Shown in pieces: positions 1-8,547 of a DNA stretch of 60,000 bases. A model generated the notes under the pieces. The model made no database searches. It was given only the letters and a program-made list of their open reading frames with translations, and was not told the origin of the DNA. The position numbers were made by a program, and so were the translations under genes. This stretch comes from Strigamia acuminata (Eukaryota; Arthropoda; Chilopoda; Geophilomorpha; Linotaeniidae), in assembly GCA_949358305.1 (NCBI GenBank), contig OX442323.1:932001-992000 (forward strand), in the 5' to 3' direction. Every line of letters begins with the position of its first letter. The stretch's first letter is position 1.

Positions 1-668
1 TCGAATTACAATCATGGGGGAAACTCATCGGTCATAATGACGTGAAAACATTCCTATCTGAAAAAAGGGTGCTCTGGACATTCATCCCACCGCTTTCTCC
101 ATGGATGGGCGGAGCGTGGGAGCGTCTAGTCCGCTCTGTCAAAGATAAACTTCGAAAGACATTGTTGCGCAGCACCGTAGACTTAGAAACTCTCCAAACT
201 TTGGCTCTGGAAATTAGTTCAGTGCTAAATTCACGACCCTTAAGTTATGTCCCCGACAGTGTTGATGGTGGTAGAATTTTGGCACCTGAAAACTTTCTAA
301 CCGGAGGTATGCCTAAATACGTAATAAACAAACAATTGAGTGCAATTAAAAAATCCGATTTGAGAAAACTGGACATTAAACAACGCCAATTTATTTGGGA
401 GTTCTGGAAAATTTGGAAAAAGAGTTACCTCATGCAATTGAGGAATTTTTATGAATCCAAAGGTGATAAGTTCTTCAAAAACCCTAAAGTAGACCAAATA
501 GTGCTTCTAGAAAAAATGGGTACTAACCCATATTTTTGGCCACTTGCCAGGATAAAAGAAATTTTTCCCGGTGAGGATGGTCAAATCCGTGTGATAAAAG
601 TTGTGCTACCCGATGGACGTGAGTTAAAAAGGTCAGTCAAGCATGTGAGAGCCCTAGAACTTGAGTGA
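1..668 (+). pseudogene. C-terminal end of a BEL/Pao gag-pol polyprotein (left tandem copy, cut by window edge)
   Basis: The frame is open from the first bases to the TGA ending at 668. It encodes the end of the BEL integrase (the PPLSPWMGGAWERLVRSVK stretch carrying the catalytic Glu) and the DUF5641-type C-terminal domain ending in RALELE. It is the same sequence as 7820-8487 of the complete copy downstream, offset by 7819 bp. It is followed directly by an LTR that also serves as the 5' LTR of that complete copy, so it is the upstream member of an LTR-sharing tandem. Whether the full upstream polyprotein is intact cannot be seen. A start near 42 is only an internal Met, not a real start. Confidence 0.9.
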
Positions 669-725
669 TTTTTCTTCAATGAATTTTTTGTGTGGTTCTC
701 CTTCTCTGTCCTTTCGCCGGCAATT

Positions 726-742
726 CGTTGTTGCAAACAACG
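726..742 (+). other. Hairpin across the internal/LTR boundary, BEL-1 left copy
   Basis: CGTTG (726-730) can pair with CAACG (738-742) across a 7-nt loop. The left arm begins in the internal region and the LTR starts at 729, so the stem straddles the boundary where a polypurine tract would normally sit. The second copy is at 8545-8561. BEL-2 has a matching stem with a compensatory C-G pair in place of T-A. Confidence 0.5.
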
Positions 743-1044
743 TGGAAGTATTTTAGAAATTGCATTTTTTACTGTGTTTTATGTCATAATAAATATTCAT
801 AGTGTAGTGGAATTTTTGCCTAATATTTTCATTTATTGCATTTCAGGTTTTTATCTTATTAAAACATTTTTTAGTGTTTTCAGTAATTTTAGTGTCTTTT
901 GTGTTGATATTACATTTTAATTTACTGTTATTTCAAGTGTTTTCAAAGCTTTGTGTCTTATCTCATTGATTTCTTATGCATTTTCATGATTTACGGCATT
1001 TTTAAGTACATTCGTCGAAGTGCAGTTCAGTTACGCTACACGCG

Positions 1045-1052
1045 TGACGTCA
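1045..1052 (+). promoter_or_regulatory. CRE-like palindrome TGACGTCA in BEL-1 LTR
   Basis: This perfect 8 bp CREB/ATF consensus lies about 316 bp into the LTR; the other LTR has it at 8864-8871. BEL-2 (13824-13831, 21685-21692) and BEL-3 (38267-38274, 45956-45963) carry the same octamer at a comparable distance from the LTR start, although the surrounding LTR sequences have diverged. Function is inferred from the motif only. Confidence 0.5.
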
Positions 1053-1799
1053 TTTTTCCATTACTAGTCTCGTTTCGTTAGAACTTCTAACGCTTCGTTC
1101 TATACTTTCCGAGTTGTTAAGAATTCTATTTACAATTGCTTTCTACTAATTTAAGTCTGCTCTTTCGACTGGTGTGCTTTATTATTGCCCAAGTGTTTTC
1201 GTTTCGTCAGTACGAACGTTCGTTGTCGGCCACCGCATGGGCGCGGCCGATAATGCTCGGTTCGTGCGGCTTACGATCTATTTCAAAGTGTTGTGTTGAA
1301 TAAATATTGTGATTTTGTGCAGGAAATAACATTTCCTAATTCTATTTAACATTCCTATGTGGTTTTTATTAACATTCTGTGCATCTAATTTCAAATGTAC
1401 TGGTTTTACCGCCAACATGACGTTCGAGGCCGCCATGTTGGAATTTATCGGTAATTCGTTTTTGTTTCAATTTGTTTGCGATGTATATTGATTGAATTGA
1501 TTATACTATTTCATTACGATGTTTTTTAACCTGAATTCTTATGTTATTTTGTGTTTTAAAGCCATTTTAAATTCAAATCTTACGGTTTCGTCATCATACT
1601 TGTCTGTGATTGGCTATCGCGATCGTCTGCTACACGATCATTGTTTTGTGCTTCGTTTTCATTGTTTTACTTATTGAATCGAATTGTTATGATTAGCTTT
1701 TTTATTCACTGCATTCTTGCGGTCATTTTGATATATTACAAACTGTAATCCGTGCTAATTTCACAATTTGTCAACTTTGCCTGTATTTCGTTTTCCTCC

Positions 1800-1813
1800 G
1801 TTGCCATGACAAC
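1800..1813 (+). promoter_or_regulatory. RFX X-box-like palindrome in BEL-1 left LTR
   Basis: GTTGCCATGACAAC fits the RFX/DAF-19 X-box pattern (GTNRCC, short spacer, RGYAAC) with one half-site mismatch. It is followed about 60 bp downstream by an NRF1-like TGCGCATGTGCGG (1873-1885). The paralogous site in the right LTR is 9619-9632. Confidence 0.5.
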
Positions 1814-2038
1814 GGAGAATTTTGTGTCTGTATTTCGCCGCTAATCGGCTTGGCGCGTGCCATTTTCGGTATTGCGCATGTGCGGCTCCCTTGAGGGCCA
1901 ATTACATTCGTGTATTTTACTCAGTTTTCATCTAACCGTTCATTAAAGAAGTTGTTGAATTTTAGCTCGTGTTTAACTTTATTTCCGCCATCTTTTCCAA
2001 TGTGTCGGGAGTAGTTAATCTCTTTTCCCCGCTGGCTT

Positions 2039-3046
2039 ATGGATAAACAAGCACTCGGATACCTTTCAACAGTGCTCTCGTTTGCTTTCTCCTCATGCAA
2101 CAATGGATTCGGGAGTGATTATTGTGGTTTCCAGCACGGTTTATGTACGTACTTTGCTATACGATCATCAAATCTTAGTGGCGGGAATTTCAAACCGCAA
2201 ATGCCCATTTCTTCTATATTCGTGTTGACCGACCGCAACATCGAATATCTAGTTTTGGTAGCCGTGACCAGGATAGCCGTTGCATTCTTTCTGTGTTTTC
2301 GTCGTGACGTCAGTGCAACGTCCGATCGTGCGTTTGGTGCGATCAACGGAATAATTTACGTTCGCGATTCGTCGTCTGCTACAAGTAGTGTCAACGTTCA
2401 ACGTGACTTCAGCCACAACGAGGACAGGTACGGCGTCGAATTTGAACAATCGTGTGCAAGCAACGGGATCTTCCGGTCGCCATATTTGGATACACAACGC
2501 GCTGCGCTGGGAAGACGATTTGCCCCTGGATTATTTGCATTTTCTTGTTTTTGGAGTTCTGTGTTTTCATTTTGGGGATTTTTATTGCATGAGGGTATTG
2601 TTTTGGGTATTCCATTGGTGTTTTTGTTGTTTCATTTGCTAGTTTTGGGGAAAATTTTAGTAAAAGTGTTTTCATATCAAATTTTGAAGTGTTTTTTCAT
2701 TGCATGTTTAGTTCTCCATTATAACCGCCATAAGCGGGGGAGATTAGATTTATTTCGAGTAGAACTGACTAGTTTCAAGTTGAATGAGCTGTCAGTAGAG
2801 TCAAAATTTAATGTTAGGAGTTATTGGCGTGTTTTGTTGCAAAACGAACCGTCAATTGTTTTCAAAAGAGTTTATTGGCGTGCTTTGTTGCAAAACAAAC
2901 CGTCAATTATTTTCAAACTGTGCAGGGTAATTGTGTCACGTTTTATTTACGTACACAAAAACCGCTCAAATTTTTGGTCATCCTCGATTGGCCAAACATT
3001 TGATATTCTAAAATTCTCACGTGTCACCAAGGACCGTGAGAATTGA
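2039..3046 (+). CDS. Uncertain leader ORF that starts in the LTR and crosses the PBS (335 codons)
   Basis: The ORF starts at an ATG 202 bp before the LTR end, reads through the PBS (coding VAVTRI) and runs to 3046, just before gag-pol. It has no domain I recognise. It is rich in Phe, Ser and Cys and has hydrophobic stretches. A frame of similar length and position exists in BEL-2 (332 codons, 20661-19663), where the first half differs at the nucleotide level yet stays open with scattered shared residues (GYL, NN, CGF, AIR, VAVTRI, NVQRD, TQR, FAPG). A 172-codon relative is seen in BEL-3. It could be a real upstream ORF, or a chance open frame in a conserved AT-rich leader. I would not assume that it is translated. 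Confidence 0.25.
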   Translation: MDKQALGYLSTVLSFAFSSCNNGFGSDYCGFQHGLCTYFAIRSSNLSGGNFKPQMPISSIFVLTDRNIEYLVLVAVTRIAVAFFLCFRRDVSATSDRAFGAINGIIYVRDSSSATSSVNVQRDFSHNEDRYGVEFEQSCASNGIFRSPYLDTQRAALGRRFAPGLFAFSCFWSSVFSFWGFLLHEGIVLGIPLVFLLFHLLVLGKILVKVFSYQILKCFFIACLVLHYNRHKRGRLDLFRVELTSFKLNELSVESKFNVRSYWRVLLQNEPSIVFKRVYWRALLQNKPSIIFKLCRVIVSRFIYVHKNRSNFWSSSIGQTFDILKFSRVTKDREN

Positions 3047-3246
3047 GTGCTTTTTGGGGGATAAAATAAAAAAGTTTATTCTCTTTAAAGTTAAAACAAA
3101 AACCGTGAAAATTGAGAAATTTTTGGGGGATAAAATTACAAGGTTTATTCTCTTAAAAATTAAAACAAAGTTGAATTGTCATGCCCGTTTTTATCTGTTC
3201 TTTCCAAATTTCACAGCCGAATTTTTTGTGAGAGAGGACAGAGAGA
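2241..3246 (+). other. BEL-1 leader (untranslated region between LTR and gag-pol) with two tandem duplications
   Basis: This is about 1 kb of leader. It holds the PBS (2256-2274), a 51 bp tandem duplication (2821-2871 and 2872-2922, each starting TTATTGGCGTG) and a 69 bp tandem duplication (3033-3101 and 3102-3170, each with ACCGTGA.AATTGAG and TTTTTGGGGGATAAAAT). From about 2684 onward it is almost identical to the BEL-2 leader; before that the two are very different. A long open frame (2039-3046) runs through it and is listed separately. Confidence 0.8.
2256..2274 (+). other. Primer binding site, tRNA-His type, BEL-1
   Basis: TGGTAGCCGTGACCAGGAT is complementary to the 3' end of metazoan tRNA-His (…ATCCTGGTCACGGCACCA, recalled from memory), except for one extra A after TGGT. 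It lies 15 nt inside the LTR end instead of abutting it. BEL-3 has the exact form without the extra base. Confidence 0.7.
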
Positions 3247-6200
3247 ATGGCGGAACCTACAATGAGAGATCTTCTAACTGAGGATCAAATCGAAGTGCAA
3301 CAACAACGTTGGGAGTCGCAAGTCACTGCAATGAATCATTTGTTGTCTATATCGGAGAAGACAGCAGATCCAGGTGAACTGGAAGCGCTGGTGCAAACTG
3401 CGACCCCGAAAGAAACGAGAATAGTCGGTGCGCTGAATGATCTACAGGAATATTCGGACCACGGCTATTATCTAGAATGCATTGACAAGCTTGAGACTAT
3501 GCAAGCAAGAGTGGATCTTCTTCGCACGAGATACGAAATTTCAAAGCGATCACTTCCAACTTTGGGAGGAAGATTAAATACGTCGACAAGCTCAAACCAG
3601 AATACAACCTTGAACGCGACAGCAACGTTTAGAAAAAATTCGAAGCTGCCCAAACTGGATTCCGTAAAATTCGACAGAGATATTTTGAAATACAGAACAT
3701 TCAAAAGTAACTTCGAGACCTCCGTACACAAGGATCCAGACCTGAGTAACATTGAAAAACTCCAGTATTTACAAACTATGTGTACTGGAGAAGCGGCAAT
3801 TCTCATCTCAACTTTTCCCCTGATCGAGGAATCCTACGACCTTGCAAGAGAAGAACTCGAAAGACATTTTGGTGATGAGGATGCCCAACAAACTGCGTTA
3901 ATAAAATCAATTCGAGAATTAAAAGCTGTTTCAAGTGTATATCCAACTAAAGCGATAAAAACAAACTTGACCAAGATTTCTGCGACTATTAGACTTCTAG
4001 AGCAACTAAAAATTCCTATTCAGACTTCCGGAGCTTTCTTATTGCCCGACATAATTAGCAAGTTTCCAACTTCAATGGCATTAAGATTTTACCAAGTTCA
4101 CGGAATTCAAAATAAGAACATTGTTACGTTGCTCAATTTCTTTGTGAATGAAGTTGCAATGGCCGAACGAACTGAAAACGTCTCGGAAAAATCGAAAAAA
4201 GACAAGAATGAAAAATCGGACGTAGAGAAAACGAAAGTGAAAGGTTCAATGACCACGTGCGCAACTACTCAAGACGCCAAGCAGTCTACTAGTGCAAAAA
4301 CGAAGAGTGAACCGAAATCTGAAAGCAAGAATACGCCTTTCAAGACAAACAAGTGCATTTTTTGTGAAGATGAACATTTAAACGGCGCTTGTAAAAAGGA
4401 TTTCGAAATTAATGCGAAAATCGAAATAGTTAAGAAAAACCGACTGTGTTTTAATTGTTTCAGAACTGGGCATAGAGTGGGAGACTGCAAGGTCAAATTT
4501 TCTTGTAAACATTGTGGTGGGCGACACCATTCCACAATATGCAAAAAATCCGAGGTGAAGAATTCAACGAGCGCTGCGGAGAAGCCGAAAGAGCCACAAG
4601 TAACAACACATGTTTCATGCGCAATCTCGACGACTCTACAACTAATGATCTTCACCGCGGACCTCAAAACAAAATCAGGAGGAACTCACAGCATTCGAGG
4701 GATGATTGATCCGGGAAGCCATCGATCGTTCATCACAAAAGAATTTGTTGAAAGACTGAAACTTAAAAAGTGCGGCAGTGTTTCTGCCACCACACAATGT
4801 TTTAATGATTCGTCTCCAGCAGCTACGGACTACGATGTGTTCAATGTCACACTGCAGAGTAAAAATGACACTCAAGATTTGAAACTTTCCATGCTTTCTG
4901 TGGAAGATTTGCCACGAGTGCAAGGCATTCTGAACTCATCAATGATTGACAAAGTGAAGAAACTAAATCTCGAACTTGCTGAAGACCTACCAGCTAAGAC
5001 TGCTCAAATTGATGTGCTTTTAGGAGTCGACGTGTGGTGGAAGGTCGTTAAGGATGGCAAGAAAAAGGTAAACGCCGACCTTGGACTCATTAACACAATT
5101 TTTGGATGGGTCTTGGCTGGAGCGGCTGGAAACACCAATTTGTTTGAGGATGAGGAAGGAATGACAACATGTTGTAATACATGCGACTTAGACATCCAAG
5201 AAAAATTGGACAAACTGTGGAACTTGGAAGCAATCGGAATAAATGCGGGAGAAAAAGAATCCGACTTTATTCGCGATCGATTCGAATCAACTACAAAGCG
5301 TCTAGACGATGGACGTTATGAAGTCATGCTGCCATTCAATGGTCAGGAAGTCGACTTGGAGTCCAATTGGGAATTGGCCATGAATCAACTGGCCAACACG
5401 CTCAAAAGAATAGATGCCAACGAAGACTACAAAAAACGTTACGACGAGTCCATGTGGCAATATATTCACGAAAATCACGCGGAGGAAGTCCCAAAAGAAG
5501 AGCGTTTTTTGAAGAAAGGAACCTACAATATACCTCACCACCCTGTAATCAAGGAGGATCGAGACACGACGAAATTTCGAGTAGTGTTCAACGCGTCTTC
5601 ATCCAAGAAGGGGAAACTTTCCCTCAATGACTGTTTATTTCCGGGACCTTCCCTTAATCCAGACTTAATACTCGTTATTGTGAGATTCCGTCTCTATTGT
5701 ATTCCAATAATAGCAGACATTAAGCAAGCGTTCCTCCAAGTAATGATCAACCCTACTCAAACAAACTTTCTACGTTTTTTGTGGGTCGCTCGTGACTATT
5801 TCAAAGAGCCATACTCATGGCAAAATTTGTGGAATAATCTAATGGTTCTGCGAATGATTGTCGTGCCATTTGGCGTCATTTCTTCTCCATTCCTCTTGTG
5901 TGCGACGATTAGGAAACAAGCGAAACAATTTGAAGAAACTCATGCAAAAGAAGTCGACGCACTCGATGATGGAATCTTCATGGATGATTTGACGTCAGGA
6001 GGAGATTTTACAGCCGACACAACATCACATTGCGAGAAACTGAAAATGATATTAGACGACGGAAAGCTTCCCCTCGTAAAGTGGGCGACCTCAAGCAAGG
6101 ACGTCTTCAACAATTTGAAAAAAGAAGGTTTTCATATGCGAGGAGAGGAGTTTTTGGACTTAGGAATTATAAAAATGCTTGGAATATTGTGGAACACGGC

Positions 6201-8487
6201 AGAAGATGTCATGATGTTTAACATTCCGACCATTGAAAAAATTCCGAATACAAAGCGAGAAGTTGTTTCATTAATGGCTTCCATATTCGATCCAATGGGA
6301 CTCATTGCTCCTGTTGTGCTTCAAATGAAACTGCTAGTTCAAGCAATCTGGATTAGGACAAAAAACTGGGATGAAAAGATTCTTGACTCAGAGAAAAAAG
6401 AAGTCGAAGAGTGGAGTCAAGACATACAAAAATTAAAAGAATTGAAAGTACAACGTTGGCTGCAGACTTATTCCGGTCAAGACATCACTTTAGAAGTTTT
6501 CTGTGACGCAAGCACAAAGGCATTTGGCTGTTCAATTTTTGTCGTCAATCTAGAGGGCAAAAGAACTTTATTGTTGAGTAAATGTCGTATTGCGCCGACA
6601 AAAAAAGTGACTCTTCCTCGACTTGAATTAACTGCAGCAGTGGTTGGAGTGCGAATGACCAAGTACCTGTTAGAAAACTTTCTTCCCGGTTACCCGGTCA
6701 CTGAGGTGAAATACTACTCGGACTCCACCATAACTCTAGCCTGGATAAATTCGGACAAGAACGTATGGAAGCCATACGTCTCAAACCGTGTTCAAGAAAT
6801 TATTTCTTCAACTAAGCCCGAACAATGGTCTCATGTACCAACAGAATTTAACCCAGCAGATTTATTAACTCGACCACATAACTCAAAAACATTGATGCAA
6901 AATAAACTTTGGTGGTTTGGAGTTGATGTCTCGAAACTGGAAAAAAGAGAAATTATACAAGAGGATCTTCCAGAAGAAGAACGAAAAATCGTTGTGATGA
7001 CAATTCAAGTGACAGAAAGCTTTATTGGTCGATTCTTCAAACGATTCCGAAATTACAACCGACTTTTGAGAGTTTTCTCATACATTTTGCGATGGAAAAA
7101 CAAACTTTTGCGCGGTGAGCCTCTCTCGCCACTCGAGTTAGAGGACAACCAATTGAAGATCCTGCAATTTTCCCAGAAGCTACATTTTTCTGAGGAGATT
7201 GATGATGTGAAAAACAAAAGAGAACTGTCTAAACATTCCACCCTACGCAATTTCGAGCTCTTCATTGACGAGGACGGATTACTTCGACTTCGTAGCCGCT
7301 TGAAAAAATCTTTATTGACATTTGATGAGGTTTATCCAATTATCTTGCATTATGATAGTTGGATAACAAGACTGTTAATTAAAAAAGTGCATTTGGAGTT
7401 GCTTCATGGTGACATAAGCGAAACCTTGTATCACCTACGCGAACGATTTTGGATTATTAGAGGAAGAAGAACAATTCAGACAGTTATAAGAGAATGTGAA
7501 ATTTGCAGACGAGGAAAACTTGCACGCAACAACCCTTCAACGGGTGACCTTCCTGCTGAACGTGTGACGCCAGCGGCGCCATTCCAAAACACAGGAGTGG
7601 ACCACTTGGGTCCCATTTATGTCGGCAGCAACAAGAAGGAAAAGAAAAAAGTTTACATCTTGCTTTTCACGTGTATGGTGACCCGTTCCATACATTTAGA
7701 AGTTTCAGAGGACCTTTTTGTGCCAAAGTTTTTGCTTGCAATGAGAAGATTTGGGGCACGCCACGGATACCCCGGGAAGATTTTCTCTGACAACAGTAAG
7801 ACGTTTGAGCGCGGAAGCCTCGAATTACAATCATGGGGGAAACTCATCGGTCATAATGACGTGAAAACATTCCTATCTGAAAAAAGGGTGCTCTGGACAT
7901 TCATCCCACCGCTTTCTCCATGGATGGGCGGAGCGTGGGAGCGTCTAGTCCGCTCTGTCAAAGATAAACTTCGAAAGACATTGTTGCGCAGCACCGTAGA
8001 CTTAGAAACTCTCCAAACTTTGGCTCTGGAAATTAGTTCAGTGCTAAATTCACGACCCTTAAGTTATGTCCCCGACAGTGTTGATGGTGGTAGAATTTTG
8101 GCACCTGAAAACTTTCTAACCGGAGGTATGCCTAAATACGTAATAAACAAACAATTGAGTGCAATTAAAAAATCCGATTTGAGAAAACTGGACATTAAAC
8201 AACGCCAATTTATTTGGGAGTTCTGGAAAATTTGGAAAAAGAGTTACCTCATGCAATTGAGGAATTTTTATGAATCCAAAGGTGATAAGTTCTTCAAAAA
8301 CCCTAAAGTAGACCAAATAGTGCTTCTAGAAAAAATGGGTACTAACCCATATTTTTGGCCACTTGCCAGGATAAAAGAAATTTTTCCCGGTGAGGATGGT
8401 CAAATCCGTGTGATAAAAGTTGTGCTACCCGATGGACGTGAGTTAAAAAGGTCAGTCAAGCATGTGAGAGCCCTAGAACTTGAGTGA
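3247..8487 (+). CDS. BEL/Pao Gag-Pol polyprotein, family 1 (1746 aa)
   Basis: A single uninterrupted frame codes Gag and all Pol enzymes. The N-terminal part (about 1-330) is helical Gag of the DUF1759 type. Three zinc-knuckle-like motifs follow: C370-C373-H377-C382, C401-C404-H409-C414 and C420-C423-H428-C432. The DUF1758-type aspartic protease has D488-P-G rather than the usual D-S/T-G. RT has D824 (IADIKQAF) and F-M-D-D at 911-914. A Pao-type RNase H region follows with D1087 (CDASTKAFG) and SDSTITLAW. Integrase has an HHCC module ending C1417/C1420 and the triad D1452, D1515, E1565 (49 residues between the last two). A DUF5641-type tail ends the protein. The first Met (MAEPTMRD) is favoured because it follows a noncoding leader and has A at -3. 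Length is normal for BEL. No frameshift or stop is seen, so it looks intact. Confidence 0.95.
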   Translation: MAEPTMRDLLTEDQIEVQQQRWESQVTAMNHLLSISEKTADPGELEALVQTATPKETRIVGALNDLQEYSDHGYYLECIDKLETMQARVDLLRTRYEISKRSLPTLGGRLNTSTSSNQNTTLNATATFRKNSKLPKLDSVKFDRDILKYRTFKSNFETSVHKDPDLSNIEKLQYLQTMCTGEAAILISTFPLIEESYDLAREELERHFGDEDAQQTALIKSIRELKAVSSVYPTKAIKTNLTKISATIRLLEQLKIPIQTSGAFLLPDIISKFPTSMALRFYQVHGIQNKNIVTLLNFFVNEVAMAERTENVSEKSKKDKNEKSDVEKTKVKGSMTTCATTQDAKQSTSAKTKSEPKSESKNTPFKTNKCIFCEDEHLNGACKKDFEINAKIEIVKKNRLCFNCFRTGHRVGDCKVKFSCKHCGGRHHSTICKKSEVKNSTSAAEKPKEPQVTTHVSCAISTTLQLMIFTADLKTKSGGTHSIRGMIDPGSHRSFITKEFVERLKLKKCGSVSATTQCFNDSSPAATDYDVFNVTLQSKNDTQDLKLSMLSVEDLPRVQGILNSSMIDKVKKLNLELAEDLPAKTAQIDVLLGVDVWWKVVKDGKKKVNADLGLINTIFGWVLAGAAGNTNLFEDEEGMTTCCNTCDLDIQEKLDKLWNLEAIGINAGEKESDFIRDRFESTTKRLDDGRYEVMLPFNGQEVDLESNWELAMNQLANTLKRIDANEDYKKRYDESMWQYIHENHAEEVPKEERFLKKGTYNIPHHPVIKEDRDTTKFRVVFNASSSKKGKLSLNDCLFPGPSLNPDLILVIVRFRLYCIPIIADIKQAFLQVMINPTQTNFLRFLWVARDYFKEPYSWQNLWNNLMVLRMIVVPFGVISSPFLLCATIRKQAKQFEETHAKEVDALDDGIFMDDLTSGGDFTADTTSHCEKLKMILDDGKLPLVKWATSSKDVFNNLKKEGFHMRGEEFLDLGIIKMLGILWNTAEDVMMFNIPTIEKIPNTKREVVSLMASIFDPMGLIAPVVLQMKLLVQAIWIRTKNWDEKILDSEKKEVEEWSQDIQKLKELKVQRWLQTYSGQDITLEVFCDASTKAFGCSIFVVNLEGKRTLLLSKCRIAPTKKVTLPRLELTAAVVGVRMTKYLLENFLPGYPVTEVKYYSDSTITLAWINSDKNVWKPYVSNRVQEIISSTKPEQWSHVPTEFNPADLLTRPHNSKTLMQNKLWWFGVDVSKLEKREIIQEDLPEEERKIVVMTIQVTESFIGRFFKRFRNYNRLLRVFSYILRWKNKLLRGEPLSPLELEDNQLKILQFSQKLHFSEEIDDVKNKRELSKHSTLRNFELFIDEDGLLRLRSRLKKSLLTFDEVYPIILHYDSWITRLLIKKVHLELLHGDISETLYHLRERFWIIRGRRTIQTVIRECEICRRGKLARNNPSTGDLPAERVTPAAPFQNTGVDHLGPIYVGSNKKEKKKVYILLFTCMVTRSIHLEVSEDLFVPKFLLAMRRFGARHGYPGKIFSDNSKTFERGSLELQSWGKLIGHNDVKTFLSEKRVLWTFIPPLSPWMGGAWERLVRSVKDKLRKTLLRSTVDLETLQTLALEISSVLNSRPLSYVPDSVDGGRILAPENFLTGGMPKYVINKQLSAIKKSDLRKLDIKQRQFIWEFWKIWKKSYLMQLRNFYESKGDKFFKNPKVDQIVLLEKMGTNPYFWPLARIKEIFPGEDGQIRVIKVVLPDGRELKRSVKHVRALELE

Positions 8488-8547
8488 TTTTTCTTCAATG
8501 AATTTTTTGTGTGGTTCTCCTTCTCTGTCCTTTCGCCGGCAATTCGT

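Larger units (their letters stand above)
729..2240 (+). repeat. BEL-1 LTR shared by two tandem copies
   Basis: This 1512 bp direct repeat is essentially identical to 8548-10059. It contains a CRE (TGACGTCA, 1045-1052), an inverted CCAACATG/CATGTTGG pair (1412-1441) that includes a YY1/Pho-like GCCGCCATGTTGG, an RFX X-box-like palindrome (1800-1813) and an NRF1-like TGCGCATGTGCGG (1873-1885). An AATAAA lies near 1300. The promoter start was not resolved. As the only LTR between two pol ORFs it acts as 3' LTR for one copy and 5' LTR for the next. Confidence 0.92.

Noticed and set aside
690-920. Small open frames inside LTRs (e.g. 690-920, 8509-8739, 12598-12822, 13739-13975, 38541-38783)
   Set aside because: They are short, AT-driven, lack domains and recur only because the LTRs are repeated.
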